From Mycolicibacterium neoaurum VKM Ac-1815D (GTDB lineage Bacteria; Actinomycetota; Actinomycetes; Mycobacteriales; Mycobacteriaceae), in the NCBI RefSeq assembly GCF_000317305.3, contig NC_023036.2, forward strand, positions 3,534,001 through 3,598,000: a stretch of 64,000 nt of DNA, read 5' to 3'. A model generated the notes under the pieces. That model ran no database searches and was not told the origin of the DNA. It saw nothing but the letters and a program-made list of their open reading frames with translations. Each line of letters begins with the position of its first letter. Position 1 is the stretch's first letter. Shown here piece after piece: positions 17,296 through 26,757 of this stretch. A program made the translations under genes and the position numbers.

Positions 17296-17970
17296 TCACG
17301 ATTTCATCGTCGCCGGCGACCGACCCCACACGGAGGCCAGCCAGATGGCCCGCACTGCAGACATCGATTGCCCGGTCTGTTCCGGCGGGCACTTCGCGAG
17401 CCGGTCTTGGTACAGCATGTGCATCGTCATCTCGAGCAGGGCAGCCACGAGTCCTGGTACGTCTGGTGAGGCGGGGGACGCCAAGCCTTGCTCGCGGTCC
17501 TTGAGAACCTGTGCCGTCAGCACGTCGGCCAAGTGCTGATTGCGAGCGCGCCACATTGTGGCCAGCTGCTCGTCTTCGGGGATGGCCTGGACCGAGGCGA
17601 TCAGGACGGCCGAGTGGGTGCGCCATTCTTCGGCGGTCGCCGCCTGTACACGGTCGAGGTACTGCTCGACGGTCTCGGTGTCGAAACGGACGAAGGACAT
17701 GGCGCGTTCCTCGAACTCCGACCAGATGTCGGCTGCCAATACCGCCAGCGGGGCGAACTTCGAATCGAAGTAGAAGTAGTAGCCCGACCGGAGAACACCT
17801 GCTGCCGAGGCGATCTCGTTGACGGTGAGCTCGCCGATGGGGCGTGTCTCGAGTAGCTCGGCCAGTGTCGTCAAGATGACCTGACGTTGCCGCTCGCCCT
17901 TGCTTGGGGCGCGGCGATCACCGGCGACCGCGGCGGCCCCTTTGCCGGCCCGGCTCGGCTTACTTGACAT
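17296..17970 (-). CDS. TetR-family transcriptional regulator (EthR-like)
   Basis: The 224-aa protein has an N-terminal HTH (about residues 45-80) reading IGELTVNEIASAAGVLRSGYYFYFDSK, close to the EthR pattern ISRPTFYFYFPSK, then an all-helical ligand domain. The ATG at 17970 gives a normal TetR length; the frame is open 31 codons further. It lies 29 bp downstream of the BVMO stop, last in the ligase-dehydrogenase-BVMO run. EthR-type regulators often control a neighbouring monooxygenase, so it probably acts at the divergent promoter near 22600-22720. Confidence 0.87.
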   Translation of the reverse strand: MSSKPSRAGKGAAAVAGDRRAPSKGERQRQVILTTLAELLETRPIGELTVNEIASAAGVLRSGYYFYFDSKFAPLAVLAADIWSEFEERAMSFVRFDTETVEQYLDRVQAATAEEWRTHSAVLIASVQAIPEDEQLATMWRARNQHLADVLTAQVLKDREQGLASPASPDVPGLVAALLEMTMHMLYQDRLAKCPPEQTGQSMSAVRAIWLASVWGRSPATMKS

Positions 17971-17999
17971 GGCGCAAATTCTAGCTGGTGGGCGGTCCG

Positions 18000-19838
18000 C
18001 TACGGGACGTGGTTCACTTGCCGGTCGGTCAGCGTCAAACCCTCGAATGTCTTCTCGTGCCACCAGTTTTCGATCATGTCCCAGAAGTCGTTCTCGCTGC
18101 CCGTGTAGACGTCGTTGAAGAAGGCCTTTCCGATGTCGCCCTGGCCGTTGTAGTAGCCCGGCGTACAGCCCGCGAGGTAGAACTGGCGCGCCAAGCCGGA
18201 GTTGCGAGTGGCTTCAACCCACTCGTCCTGGGCGGCCTGGGTGGGCTCGATGGCTCCGACGTCGTGCCGGGCGGCGTGGGCGATCAAGCGTGCGGCGTGG
18301 CGGGCCTTTCGATCGAGCATGTAGGTGAAGTTCACGACGTAGGCGTTCTGGCTCAACCCCAGTTCTACGAAGTTGGGGAATCCGCGGGTAAAGAAGCCGT
18401 GCAGGGTCTTGGCTCCGTCGGCGAAGTGCTCGCGCAGCGACAGTCCGTCGCGTCCCACGATGTCGTAACCGTATCGATCCGATGACACGCTTCCGGTTTC
18501 GAAGCCGGTGGCGAAGATGATGCAGTCGAGCTCGTAGTGCGTGCCGTTGGCGATCAGCCCGGTCGGGGTGATGGCGTCGACGCCGGCGGGTGCGGACACC
18601 AACGTCACCGACGGATTGTTGAACGCTTCGAGGTAGCCGTCGTTGCAGCACGGCCTCTTGCAGACGAATCCGTACCAGGGTTTGAGGGCCTCGGCAGTGG
18701 TTGGGTCGGACACGACCGAGTCGATACGCCGGTGGATCTCCTGCATCATCGTCATGTCGGCGGCCTCGGTGAGCACGATCTGGTCGTGAAGTTCCAGCGT
18801 GTCCACCGGCGCCTCGACGAGGTGCTGGCCGGGCATGTCGACGAACACCCGGGTCCAGACGTCGTCGACGAGATTCTGCTCGGGCCGCTCACCGTTGCAG
18901 TGCGCCAAGAAGTTGCGATGGCGCTCCTCTTGCCAGCCGGGCTTCAGGCTGGATGCCCACTCTGGGTCGGTCGGCCTGTTGTCGCGCGCGCCAACGTTGC
19001 TGGGGGTGCGCTGAATCACGAAGAGCTGCTTGGCATCTGCAGCGACGAACGGGATGGCCTGGATTGCGGTGGCACCGGTACCGACGATGGCGACCCGCTT
19101 GTCCCGGAGCCCTTCGAGGTTTCCGTCGGGCCCACCGCCGGTGTAGTCGTAGTCCCACCGGCTGGTGTGGAAGATGGTGCCTTGAAAGTCTCCGATTCCG
19201 TTGACCTTTGGCAGTTGCGGTTTGTTCAACGGCCCGTTGGCGCGGACGACGAAGCGGGCGCGCAGGGTGTCGCCGCGGTCGGTTCGCACCTCCCATCGCT
19301 CGAGATCCTGCCGCCAGCTGACGTCGGTGACCGCAGTGTGGAACAGCGCTGCGCGGTACAGGTCGAAGTGCCTGCCGATGCGTCGGGCATGCTCGAAGAT
19401 CTCTGCCCCGTCTGCATAACGCTTGGTGGGGATGTATCCCGTCTCCTCCAGAAGTGGCATGTAGATGTATGACTCGACGTCGCACTGCACCCCGGGATAG
19501 CGATTCCAGTACCAGGTTCCACCGAAGTCACCGCCCTGTTCGACGATGCGGAAGTCGGTGATGCCCTCCCGAGTCAGGTATGCCCCGGCCAGCAGACCGC
19601 CGAAACCGCCGCCGAGGACGGCCACCTCGACGTCCACGGTCAGCGGGTCACGAGCCGTGACGTCGGTGTACGGGTCGGCGGGGCCGTCGAGTTCACGGAC
19701 GTCGGACAATCCTTGGAATTGGGTCAGGTTCTCCTCGCGCATCCGCTTGGCACGTTCCTCCGCGTAGCGCTCACGAATCTGCGCGGGGTCGAAGTCGACG
19801 TCGACGGGTATTCCGGACACGGGCAAGGTGAAGGTCAT
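18000..19838 (-). CDS. Type I Baeyer-Villiger monooxygenase
   Basis: The 612-aa flavoprotein has a FAD Rossmann motif VAVLGGGFGGLLAG (about residues 70-83). The BVMO fingerprint F-x-G-x3-H-x3-W is present as FQGTIFHTSRWDY, and the NADPH Rossmann motif is VAIVGTGATAIQ. An N-terminal extension of about 65 residues precedes the FAD domain, as in larger BVMOs for bulky or macrocyclic ketones. It would insert oxygen next to a carbonyl to give an ester or lactone, using NADPH and O2. ATG 19838 removes a long unconserved upstream frame; the ribosome site (GAAAG) is weak. Neighbours supply alcohol oxidation and CoA activation. Confidence 0.93.
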   Translation of the reverse strand: MTFTLPVSGIPVDVDFDPAQIRERYAEERAKRMREENLTQFQGLSDVRELDGPADPYTDVTARDPLTVDVEVAVLGGGFGGLLAGAYLTREGITDFRIVEQGGDFGGTWYWNRYPGVQCDVESYIYMPLLEETGYIPTKRYADGAEIFEHARRIGRHFDLYRAALFHTAVTDVSWRQDLERWEVRTDRGDTLRARFVVRANGPLNKPQLPKVNGIGDFQGTIFHTSRWDYDYTGGGPDGNLEGLRDKRVAIVGTGATAIQAIPFVAADAKQLFVIQRTPSNVGARDNRPTDPEWASSLKPGWQEERHRNFLAHCNGERPEQNLVDDVWTRVFVDMPGQHLVEAPVDTLELHDQIVLTEAADMTMMQEIHRRIDSVVSDPTTAEALKPWYGFVCKRPCCNDGYLEAFNNPSVTLVSAPAGVDAITPTGLIANGTHYELDCIIFATGFETGSVSSDRYGYDIVGRDGLSLREHFADGAKTLHGFFTRGFPNFVELGLSQNAYVVNFTYMLDRKARHAARLIAHAARHDVGAIEPTQAAQDEWVEATRNSGLARQFYLAGCTPGYYNGQGDIGKAFFNDVYTGSENDFWDMIENWWHEKTFEGLTLTDRQVNHVP

Positions 19839-19885
19839 TGGTGTTCTTTCATCCGGGGGCAGTGTGTGATTGGGGCGGGCAGGGG

Positions 19886-20851
19886 TCAGTGGTGCGGGTT
19901 GGCAACCAACCGGCCGGTGACTTCCCCGCGGTGCAGTCGGTCCAGGGCGGCGGGGACGTCGTCGAAGGCGACCTCTTCGATGGCAGGTTGCAGGTCTCCG
20001 GAGGAGATGAGGTCGTAGACCTCGACGAGGTCTTGCTTGCTGGCCCCCAGGGAGCCATGAAGCTGGACCGACATCAACACCATGTGCGTGATGTTGATCT
20101 CGGCGGTCCCGGCCTCTAGTCCGATCACGACCACGCGTCCACCGGCCCGGACCGCCTCGACGGCAGCTGCGGTGGTGGAGCCGGCGCCGGCGAAGTCGAT
20201 GATGACGTCGGGCTGAAGGGCCTGTAGGTCGGCGATCGAGGAGAAGCATTCCTTCGCGCCCATCTGTCTTGCGGTGGGGAATGTCGAGGGGTTGACGTCT
20301 ACTCCGTAGACCGTGGCACCTTGAAGATGGGCGACTCGAACACCGTTGAGGCCAAGTCCGCCCAACCCGATGATGCCCACCGTCTGGCCCCTCTGCACGC
20401 CCGCGGTGGTGCGGACGGCGTGATAGGAGGTCGCGACGGAGTCGGTGGCGATCGCGGCTTGGGCGAAGGACACGTTGCCGGGAATTGGGACGAGTGTCGA
20501 GGCGTGGGCGAGCGTCCGCTCGGCGTACCCGCCGTCGACGGCGAGGCCTGGCGCGTAGGCCAGTCCGGCTTCGAGTGGGTGGGCGATGCAGGCGATTCCG
20601 ACGCGATCGCCGATCTCGAACCCTGTCACACCTTCACCAAGTGCCGCCACGGTGCCGGCGACCTCGTGGCCGAGGACGATCGGCTGCTTCGCGACCCAGT
20701 CCGCCCCGGGGCCATGCAGGATGTGCAGGTCCGAGTGACAGAGCCCGGCGGCGTGCACGTCGACGACGACCCAGCCCGGGCCTGGGGTTGGCTCCGGGAG
20801 GTCGACCAGAGTCAGCGGCTTGCCGGATCCGATGAACTGCAGTGCCTTCAT
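19886..20851 (-). CDS. Zinc-type alcohol dehydrogenase (MDR) without structural-zinc cysteines
   Basis: The 321-aa protein is a medium-chain dehydrogenase with catalytic zinc ligands in AAGLCHSDLH and VLGHEVAG, and NAD-binding VGIIGLGGLGLNGV. The loop that normally carries four structural-zinc cysteines reads GIACIAHPLEAGLAYAPGLAVDGG, with one Cys, so that site is lost. It would oxidise an alcohol to the ketone used by the BVMO. AAGGGGAA precedes ATG 20851; the longer frame overlaps the ligase gene and is rejected. Confidence 0.9.
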   Translation of the reverse strand: MKALQFIGSGKPLTLVDLPEPTPGPGWVVVDVHAAGLCHSDLHILHGPGADWVAKQPIVLGHEVAGTVAALGEGVTGFEIGDRVGIACIAHPLEAGLAYAPGLAVDGGYAERTLAHASTLVPIPGNVSFAQAAIATDSVATSYHAVRTTAGVQRGQTVGIIGLGGLGLNGVRVAHLQGATVYGVDVNPSTFPTARQMGAKECFSSIADLQALQPDVIIDFAGAGSTTAAAVEAVRAGGRVVVIGLEAGTAEINITHMVLMSVQLHGSLGASKQDLVEVYDLISSGDLQPAIEEVAFDDVPAALDRLHRGEVTGRLVANPHH

Positions 20852-20912
20852 GTGGTGGTGTTCCCCTTCGTAGCGGCCGTGGCGGCGGACGGACGGATCA
20901 GTGCGTTCGTAT

Positions 20913-22577
20913 TCATTGAGAAGTGTTCTTGGCCAATATGATTCGTGACTGTTCACGCATGTCCACCTTGCGTATCTTCCCGGTGACGGTCATGGGGAAG
21001 TCCTCGACGATGCGGACGTAGCGTGGAATCTTGTAGTGGGCGAGGGCTCCGGTGCAGTACGTGCGTATGTCTTGCTCCGACAGCGTTGCGACTCCGGGGC
21101 GGAGGCGAACCCAGGCCATGAGTTCCTCGCCGTAGCGCTCGTCGGGAACTCCGATCACCTGGGCGTCCAGGATGTCGGGGTGGGTGTAGAGGAACTCCTC
21201 GATCTCACGCGGGTACACGTTCTCCCCACCTCGAATCACCATGTCCTTGATACGGCCGGTGATCGCGACGTACCCGTCGGCGTCCATCACACCGATGTCT
21301 CCGGTGTGCATCCAGCCGTCGGAGTCGATTACCTCGGCGGTCTCATCGGGTTGGTTCCAGTATCCGGCCATCACGGAATAGCCACGCGTGCAAAGCTCCC
21401 CGTTGACACCGCGGGGCACCGTCGCCCCCGTGTCGGGATCGACGACCTTGACCTCGAGGTGGGGGCCGACGGGTCCGACGGTGGTTGTGCGCTGGGTCAG
21501 CGAATCGTCGGCGCGGGTTTGGGTGGACACCGGCGAGGTCTCGGTCATGCCGTAGCAGATCGCGATCTCGCCCATGTGCATCCGATCGATCACCTGACGC
21601 ATGACCTCGGCGGGACAAGGAGATCCGGCCATGATGCCGGTGCGCAGGCTGCTCAGATCGGCCTCGTCGAAGGTGGCGGCGGCGAGTTCGGCAATGAACA
21701 TCGTGGGCACTCCGTAAAGCGACGTGCAACGTTGCTCAGCAACGGCATTGAGTACTGCGGCCGGTTCGAATCCGGGGCTGGGAATGACCATCGTCGCGCC
21801 ATGACTGGTGGCCGCGAGATTGCCCATCACCATGCCGAAGCAGTGATAGAACGGCACCGGTATGCAGACCCGATCGGCACCGGTGTAGCCAAGGAGTTCA
21901 CCGACCAGGTAGCCGTTGTTGAGGATGTTCCGGTGAGTCAGGCTGGCCCCCTTGGGCGCTCCCGTCGTTCCCGAGGTGTACTGGATGTTGATCGGGTCTG
22001 TGTTCGACAGCGCTGCTGCGGCAGCGTCCAGGGCCACGTCGTCGATCGTGCTGGCGACGAGGACGTTCCATCGTGCTTCACCGATGACGACGACGTCTTC
22101 GAGGTGTTCACACCGAGGCCGCACCTCGTTGAGCATGGCGACGTAATCCGAGGTCTTGAAGGATGCCGCGCTGATCACCATGCGCACACCGGCCTGATTG
22201 AGAACGTGTTCGAGTTCGTGGGCCCGGTAGGCCGGGTTGATGGTGACCAGGATGGCGCCGATCTCGGCGGTCGCGTACTGCGTAATCGTCCATTCGGGAA
22301 CGTTGGGCGCCCAGATGCCGACTCGATCGCCAGTGCGGATTCCCGCGGCTAGCAGACCGGCGGCAAGCCGCCGAACCGACGAGCGGAACTCGGTGTAGGT
22401 CCAACGCCGGCCGGAGGCAACGTCGACCAGGGCGTCGTTGCCGCCGTACGAGGCAGTGGTGGCGGCCAGATTGGCGCCGATCGTCGACTCCAGCAGCGGC
22501 GGTGACTGAGGGCCTCGCGCATACGATTCCGCGCGATCGACACCGGCCTCGGATGTTCGACGGTCGGTCACGGGCAC
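20913..22577 (-). CDS. Acyl-CoA synthetase (FadD-type AMP-binding enzyme)
   Basis: The 554-aa ANL-superfamily protein has P-loop [19 protein letters not shown]5 motif YGMTETSP, A7 [10 protein letters not shown]8 [20 protein letters not shown] and A10 [10 protein letters not shown] with the catalytic Lys. It resembles the medium/long-chain fatty-acid ligases of mycobacteria such as FadD35. In this operon it probably activates the hydroxy acid or fatty acid released after Baeyer-Villiger oxidation and ester hydrolysis. It is the first gene of the minus-strand operon and is divergent from the hydrolase at 22722. Confidence 0.93.
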   Translation of the reverse strand: MPVTDRRTSEAGVDRAESYARGPQSPPLLESTIGANLAATTASYGGNDALVDVASGRRWTYTEFRSSVRRLAAGLLAAGIRTGDRVGIWAPNVPEWTITQYATAEIGAILVTINPAYRAHELEHVLNQAGVRMVISAASFKTSDYVAMLNEVRPRCEHLEDVVVIGEARWNVLVASTIDDVALDAAAAALSNTDPINIQYTSGTTGAPKGASLTHRNILNNGYLVGELLGYTGADRVCIPVPFYHCFGMVMGNLAATSHGATMVIPSPGFEPAAVLNAVAEQRCTSLYGVPTMFIAELAAATFDEADLSSLRTGIMAGSPCPAEVMRQVIDRMHMGEIAICYGMTETSPVSTQTRADDSLTQRTTTVGPVGPHLEVKVVDPDTGATVPRGVNGELCTRGYSVMAGYWNQPDETAEVIDSDGWMHTGDIGVMDADGYVAITGRIKDMVIRGGENVYPREIEEFLYTHPDILDAQVIGVPDERYGEELMAWVRLRPGVATLSEQDIRTYCTGALAHYKIPRYVRIVEDFPMTVTGKIRKVDMREQSRIILAKNTSQ

Positions 22578-22682
22578 TCCTACTTCTCGACGAGGAGTCC
22601 AACGAATCGACCTGGCAGCTTCAAGAGCTTGCCCGTCTCTAGTTGTGACTCATCCTGCTTTGTGACAGAGTGTGCATAGATT

Positions 22683-22697
22683 TTGACTATGTGTCAA
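22683..22697. promoter_or_regulatory. Operator-like dyad TTGAC-N5-GTCAA
   Basis: TTGACtatgtGTCAA is a perfect inverted repeat in the 144-bp interval between the divergent acyl-CoA synthetase and hydrolase genes. Outer ATAG/CTAT arms extend it imperfectly. It is well placed for the TetR-type regulator at 17296-17970, and TTGACT may also serve as a -35 box. Binding is inference. Confidence 0.4.
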
Positions 22698-22721
22698 CTA
22701 TGTCCGCCCGGGGGGATTGCG

Positions 22722-23525
22722 ATGCATCCGGCAGCAACCGACGCTTCGCCACTGGTCTGCATCCATGGATTCAGCGGGAGCTGGCGCCACTGGATGCCGA
22801 TAGTCCACGGGGTCGAGCGTCACCATCGGGTCCACGTCGCCCGGCTGGCTGGCCACGCCGACGGCCCCGGCTTCCCGGCGGGTTCGCCGGTAACCGTCAC
22901 CGCCGTGGCCGATGAGCTAGAACGCCACCTCGATCAGCACGGGATCGGCGAAGCGCATCTGGTTGGCAATTCACTGGGCGGGTGGCTGGCGCTCGAACTC
23001 GCCGTGCGTGGGCGCGCACTCTCGGTTACAGCCCTGTCCCCAGCCCTGGGTTGGCCACCCTCGGGTGCACACCTTCGTGCACTGAGGATCAAACTCGTTG
23101 CGGCACGGAGAGTCTTCTCGGCCATGGAGCCGTTCGCCGAAACCGCCTTCAAGTTCCGTCCGATTCGGCGGACGCTCTTCAACGGCGCCATGGCCCGAAG
23201 TGAGCGCCTTCCCGTCACCGACCTCGTCGCATTCGTTCGCGACAATCTGAGCTGCAGCATCTATCACGACCTGATGCGGTCGTTTCTGTCGACCGAAGCA
23301 GTACTCGGACAGATCGCCTGCCCCGTGCACATCGCGTGGTCCGAGCTGGACGCCCTCATCCCATGGGATCCCTACGGACGACGCTTCCCGGAATTGGTGC
23401 CGCACGCGCGGCTCTCCACCATCCCCGGCGTCGGACATGTGCCCATGTTCGACGACCCGGGGCTGGTGTCGCGCGTCATCACCGACTTCACCACTGCCGT
23501 GGATGCCGGTACCCCCATCAAATAG
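22722..23525 (+). CDS. Alpha/beta hydrolase, probable ester/lactone hydrolase of the BVMO module
   Basis: The 267-aa protein has HGFSGSWRHW, nucleophile motif VGNSLGGW, acid region WSELDALIPWD and His in GVGHVPMFDDP, a complete Ser-Asp-His set. ATG 22722 follows a G-rich GGGGGG stretch; two in-frame starts lie up to 39 bp upstream (TTG 22683, ATG 22689) but overlap the dyad. Divergence from the BVMO operon and sharing of its promoter region suggest it opens the ester or lactone made by the BVMO. Its specificity is unknown. Confidence 0.87.
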   Translation: MHPAATDASPLVCIHGFSGSWRHWMPIVHGVERHHRVHVARLAGHADGPGFPAGSPVTVTAVADELERHLDQHGIGEAHLVGNSLGGWLALELAVRGRALSVTALSPALGWPPSGAHLRALRIKLVAARRVFSAMEPFAETAFKFRPIRRTLFNGAMARSERLPVTDLVAFVRDNLSCSIYHDLMRSFLSTEAVLGQIACPVHIAWSELDALIPWDPYGRRFPELVPHARLSTIPGVGHVPMFDDPGLVSRVITDFTTAVDAGTPIK

Positions 23526-24537
23526 CCTGCTGCGCACCCATCCTCGCGACACGGGTTAGCGCTTCGGCCACGAGTCCCGCGCAGATGGCCGTGAGGTGAA
23601 CGCTGCCGCCTGACAGTGTCTACGGCAGCCACCGCATGCCCTTCCTTGAGGAAGCCCTCACCCGCAGGCACCGTGTGATCGACGATTGATGTCCGACCGA
23701 CGATTACGCCGCCGACAGTGATCCCGTCCCAGTCCTAGGTCCCGCGCGGCTGGCAGCACTCATTGAAGGGTGCAACGCACTGGCTTCTGACGGCGCATCC
23801 GAAAAGCTGCTCGGCATACAGCTCGCCGCTCACGTGCGGCAGCTCCACGACACAAATCTGATCTATGCGGCCAGACAAGGGGGCGGCGACCGGGCTCGTC
23901 AACACGAACGGTGGCGTGCCGACGTGGAATATCTCGTTTCGCGAATATTCGCCACGGTGACCGACATGGCCACCGCCCGGAACGCCGAGAACAACGATTA
24001 GCCGGCCAATTCGGGGCTGACTGCGCTTGGGGCAACGAGCGATATCGCCGACCGCGTAAGTATCGTGCAGTAGCGTTGGTGCACAACGGGTTTCGTCGTA
24101 TTCTAATGGGACTCTTCATCCGCAGGCCGAGCGCTGGCGTCGCCACGCGCACTCGGTGCGCAACGTCGCGGCGGTCTCCTCCCCCAGCGCCCCGATTTTC
24201 GAGTTGGTCGCCCCGGGTAGCACGACGCTCATTTCTCACCGGTCCTCAGTGACATCGAATCGGTTCCTCAACCTATGCACCTCCACATCACTGGTGGTGG
24301 CCAATCGAATCTAAGAGTTGTGCGTGCGTCGCCCTTGGCCTCCAGTCGATTGGGGCCTGGAATCGAACGGCACAAGACCCGAGGTCGCCTTTCCGGCGGT
24401 TCTCCAGGCTGTTGTCTTCACTTAGCAGATCTGACCGCATCACCGCGGCCCCCGGAAGTTAGGCAATCACCGGGATGATTCCGCCCGTCGCCATGCATGG
24501 TGCACAATTAAGCTACATTGGTGGGGGAGTGCGACGA
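23526..24537. other. About 1 kb without an intact gene
   Basis: This interval between the hydrolase and the PucR-like regulator holds only a stop-interrupted frame (23636-24001, listed separately). The remainder, 24002-24537, shows no recognisable gene, RNA or long repeat on either strand. The minus-strand frame of 159 codons at 23760-24239 is Arg- and Pro-rich and reads as a shadow. Confidence 0.5.
23636..24001 (+). pseudogene. Stop-interrupted small reading frame, unknown
   Basis: ATG 23636 begins MPFLEEALTRRHRVIDD, then TGA at 23687-23689. The same frame continues without break for over 100 codons (YAADSDPVPVLG, LAALIEGCNALASDG, RARQHERWRADVEYLV) to TAG 24001. The second part looks like a helical protein in composition but has no start codon of its own before an internal GTG. 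It is probably a decayed gene. I do not recognise it. Confidence 0.35.
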
Positions 24538-25497
24538 ATGAGCACATCCGCGGAGGCGACTCAGGGAATCCGGCAAGTTGCCCGTAACCTCTTGCGACAG
24601 GGCGTCGAAGAACTCGTTGAAGCGTCGGCCGACCGCATCAGCGGCGAGGAGCCAAGCTACGGCGACGCTCACGTCACGCTCGCAGACGTGGCCCGCCAGA
24701 CGCGCCGAACGTTGTCGCTCACGTTGTACCGCTTGGCCGAACTCGACGTCCCTGCAGAGCTAAGCACGGCGGCGTACGAGACCGGACTCCGCCGCGCGGA
24801 GCAAGGACTCCCGCTCGCCAGCCTTCTCCACGCCTTCCGGATCGACCTACGGTTGCTGTGGGACGCGATCACCCATGAGGTGCGCGATCTCGAGAACGCG
24901 GAGAGGCTGGCCGTCCTTGAGCAGCACACGCTTCTCTGGGAAGCCCTTGAGACGAACACGGCCGATGTTGTCGAGGCCTACCGCGTCGTCGAGGCCAGGC
25001 AGGCGCAGCGCCTGGACCGGCGCGACCGTGAACTGTTCAAGCGATTTGTGGCAACCACGGAGCGCCAGCCCGACGCGCTTGCAGCGTTCGCCGCGCACAC
25101 CACCCTGCGCATCGACTGCCAATACTCGACGTTCGTCGTAGCGGGTCTCAGCGATCCGCGCGAAACCGCAACGGTCATTCGTGGGCGTCTGCGGACCAAC
25201 GGTTTTCACGCGTTCGTGACGGTGCACAAGGATGACGTCCATGGCCTAGCGCACGAACGGAATGGTCAAGGACCGCGGGCCGAGCTCCTAGCGGACGCTT
25301 CTGGCGACGGTTCGGTCGCCGTTGTGCCTGCGATTGGGCTCAGCGGCGTTCCTCGGGCACTTGCCGTTGCCCGCAAAGTCGCCGCCGCCCACAATCCGGG
25401 ATCGCTTGTGGACGTGGGCCAAGACCCCTTCGGCCAACTCAGTGCTAGCGAGCCCGAACTCGTCGAGGCTGTACTCGATTATCGGCTGCACGAATAG
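24538..25497 (+). pseudogene. PucR/CdaR-like regulator truncated at an IS3 element
   Basis: The 319-aa frame starts at ATG 24538 after GGGGGAG. It has a helical N-terminal region resembling RsbRD-type domains (residues about 10-165), then a CdaR/GGDEF-like middle domain ending GQDPFGQLSASEPELVEAVLDYRLHE. In this family a PucR C-terminal HTH should follow. Here the frame ends at TAG 25495-25497, exactly where the IS3 element begins, and no HTH is found beyond the element. The protein would therefore lack its DNA-binding domain. The intact gene may once have controlled part of this island. Confidence 0.72.
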
Positions 25498-25548
25498 GTG
25501 ACATCTGAGTTGGCTTGCTCGGGGCGAGCGAGCTGGAAGGATGTCCCA

Positions 25549-25857
25549 ATGGCAAGGCCCTATCCCCGTGAGTTCCGCGACGATGTCGTGCGCGTGGCTC
25601 GCAACCGCGATGACGGTGTAACCATCGAGCAGATCGCCACTGATTTCGGTGTACACCCGATGACCTTGCACAAGTGGATGCGCCAGGCCGATATCGACGA
25701 GGGCACCAAGCAGGGCAAGAGCACTGGCGAGTCCACCGAGTTGCGTGAGGCGCGGCGTCGGATCAAGTTGTTAGAGCAGGAGAACGAGGTGCTGCGCCGG
25801 GCCACGGCCTATCTGTCGCAGGCCAATCTGCCGGGAAAAGGCTCTACCCGCTCGTGA
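25549..25857 (+). CDS. IS3-family transposase OrfA
   Basis: The 102-aa protein starts at MARPYPREFRDDVVRVAR and has an HTH (IEQIATDFGVHPMTLHKWM) and a leucine-zipper-like helix (RRRIKLLEQENEVLRRATAYL). It binds the element's ends. Near its 3' end GGGAAAAGG (about 25833-25841) is a plausible slippery site for a -1 shift into OrfB. Its TGA overlaps the OrfB GTG. Confidence 0.92.
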   Translation: MARPYPREFRDDVVRVARNRDDGVTIEQIATDFGVHPMTLHKWMRQADIDEGTKQGKSTGESTELREARRRIKLLEQENEVLRRATAYLSQANLPGKGSTRS

Positions 25858-26711
25858 AGGAGCTCGCCGGCGACGGGATTCCCGTCGCGGTGACGTGCCG
25901 GGTACTCAAGCTCGCCCGCCAACCGTATTACCGCTGGTTGGCCAATCCCATCACCGATGCCGAACTCGTCGAGGCCTACCGCGCAAACGCGCTGTTCGAC
26001 GCCCACCGCGACGACCCGGAGTTCGGGTACCGCTACCTCGTGGAGGAGGCCCGAGAGGCCGGCGAATCGATGGCAGAGCGCACCGCCTGGCGAATCTGCT
26101 CGCAGAATCAGTTGTGGAGCGTGTTCGGCAAAAAGCGCGGCAAGAACGGCAAGGTAGGCCCGCCGGTGCACGATGATCTTGTCGAGCGCGACTTCACCGC
26201 CGATGGCCCAAACCAATTGTGGCTCAGCGATATCACCGAACATCGCACCGATGAAGGCAAGCTCTATCTCTGTGCCATCAAGGACGTGTTCTCCAACCGT
26301 ATCGTCGGGTACTCGATCGACTCCCGAATGAAGTCCCGGCTGGCCACCACAGCGCTCAGTAGCGCGGTGGCTCGCCGCGGTGATATCGCTGGCTGCATAG
26401 TCCACACCGATCGCGGATCTCAATTCAGGTCAAGGAGATTCGTCCATGCACTGAGCCGTTATGAAATGGTCGGATCGATGGGCCGCGTCGGTGCGGCTGG
26501 CGACAACGCAGCCATGGAGAGCTTCTTTGCTCTACTTCAGAAGAACGTGCTCGATCGCCACCGCTGGAGCACACGAGAAGAGCTGCGGATCGCGATCGTC
26601 ACCTGGATCGAACGGACCTACCATCGTCGCCGGCGCCAAGCCGGCCTCGGTCGGTTGACCCCGATCGAATTCGAAGCGATTATGACCACACGGGCCAGTC
26701 AGGCCGCGTGA
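25854..26711 (+). CDS. IS3-family transposase OrfB (DDE catalytic part)
   Basis: The 285-aa protein has the rve/DDE core. WLSDITEH supplies the first Asp, HTDRGSQFRSRRF the second, and DNAAMESFFALLQKN the Glu. The N-terminal HTH_21 region and GPPVHDDLV are typical. It is probably made as an OrfAB fusion by -1 frameshifting, in which case the join reads NLPGK-RLYPLVKELAG. It looks intact. Confidence 0.93.
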   Translation: MKELAGDGIPVAVTCRVLKLARQPYYRWLANPITDAELVEAYRANALFDAHRDDPEFGYRYLVEEAREAGESMAERTAWRICSQNQLWSVFGKKRGKNGKVGPPVHDDLVERDFTADGPNQLWLSDITEHRTDEGKLYLCAIKDVFSNRIVGYSIDSRMKSRLATTALSSAVARRGDIAGCIVHTDRGSQFRSRRFVHALSRYEMVGSMGRVGAAGDNAAMESFFALLQKNVLDRHRWSTREELRIAIVTWIERTYHRRRRQAGLGRLTPIEFEAIMTTRASQAA

Positions 26712-26757
26712 CCGAAACTGTCTGTCACCTGATCGTGCAGCAGACCCCGGCGATGAT

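Larger units (their letters stand above)
25498..26728 (+). mobile_element. Complete IS3-family insertion sequence
   Basis: The element carries overlapping orfA and orfB with a -1 frameshift arrangement. Its ends are GTGACA (25498-25503) and TGTCAC (26723-26728), in inverted orientation. The inverted repeats beyond those bases are only loosely matched. The flanking bases do not form an obvious 3-bp target duplication, which points to a deletion or recombination after insertion. The left end coincides with truncation of the PucR-like gene. A decayed relative lies in opposite orientation at 16090-16517. Confidence 0.85.

Noticed and set aside
23636..24001. Selenoprotein gene with in-frame TGA
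   Set aside because: No recognised selenoprotein family, no clear SECIS-type stem after TGA, and no homologue known to me; decay is simpler.
23760..24239. 159-codon minus-strand frame in the gene-poor interval
   Set aside because: Arg-rich composition and no motif or ribosome site.
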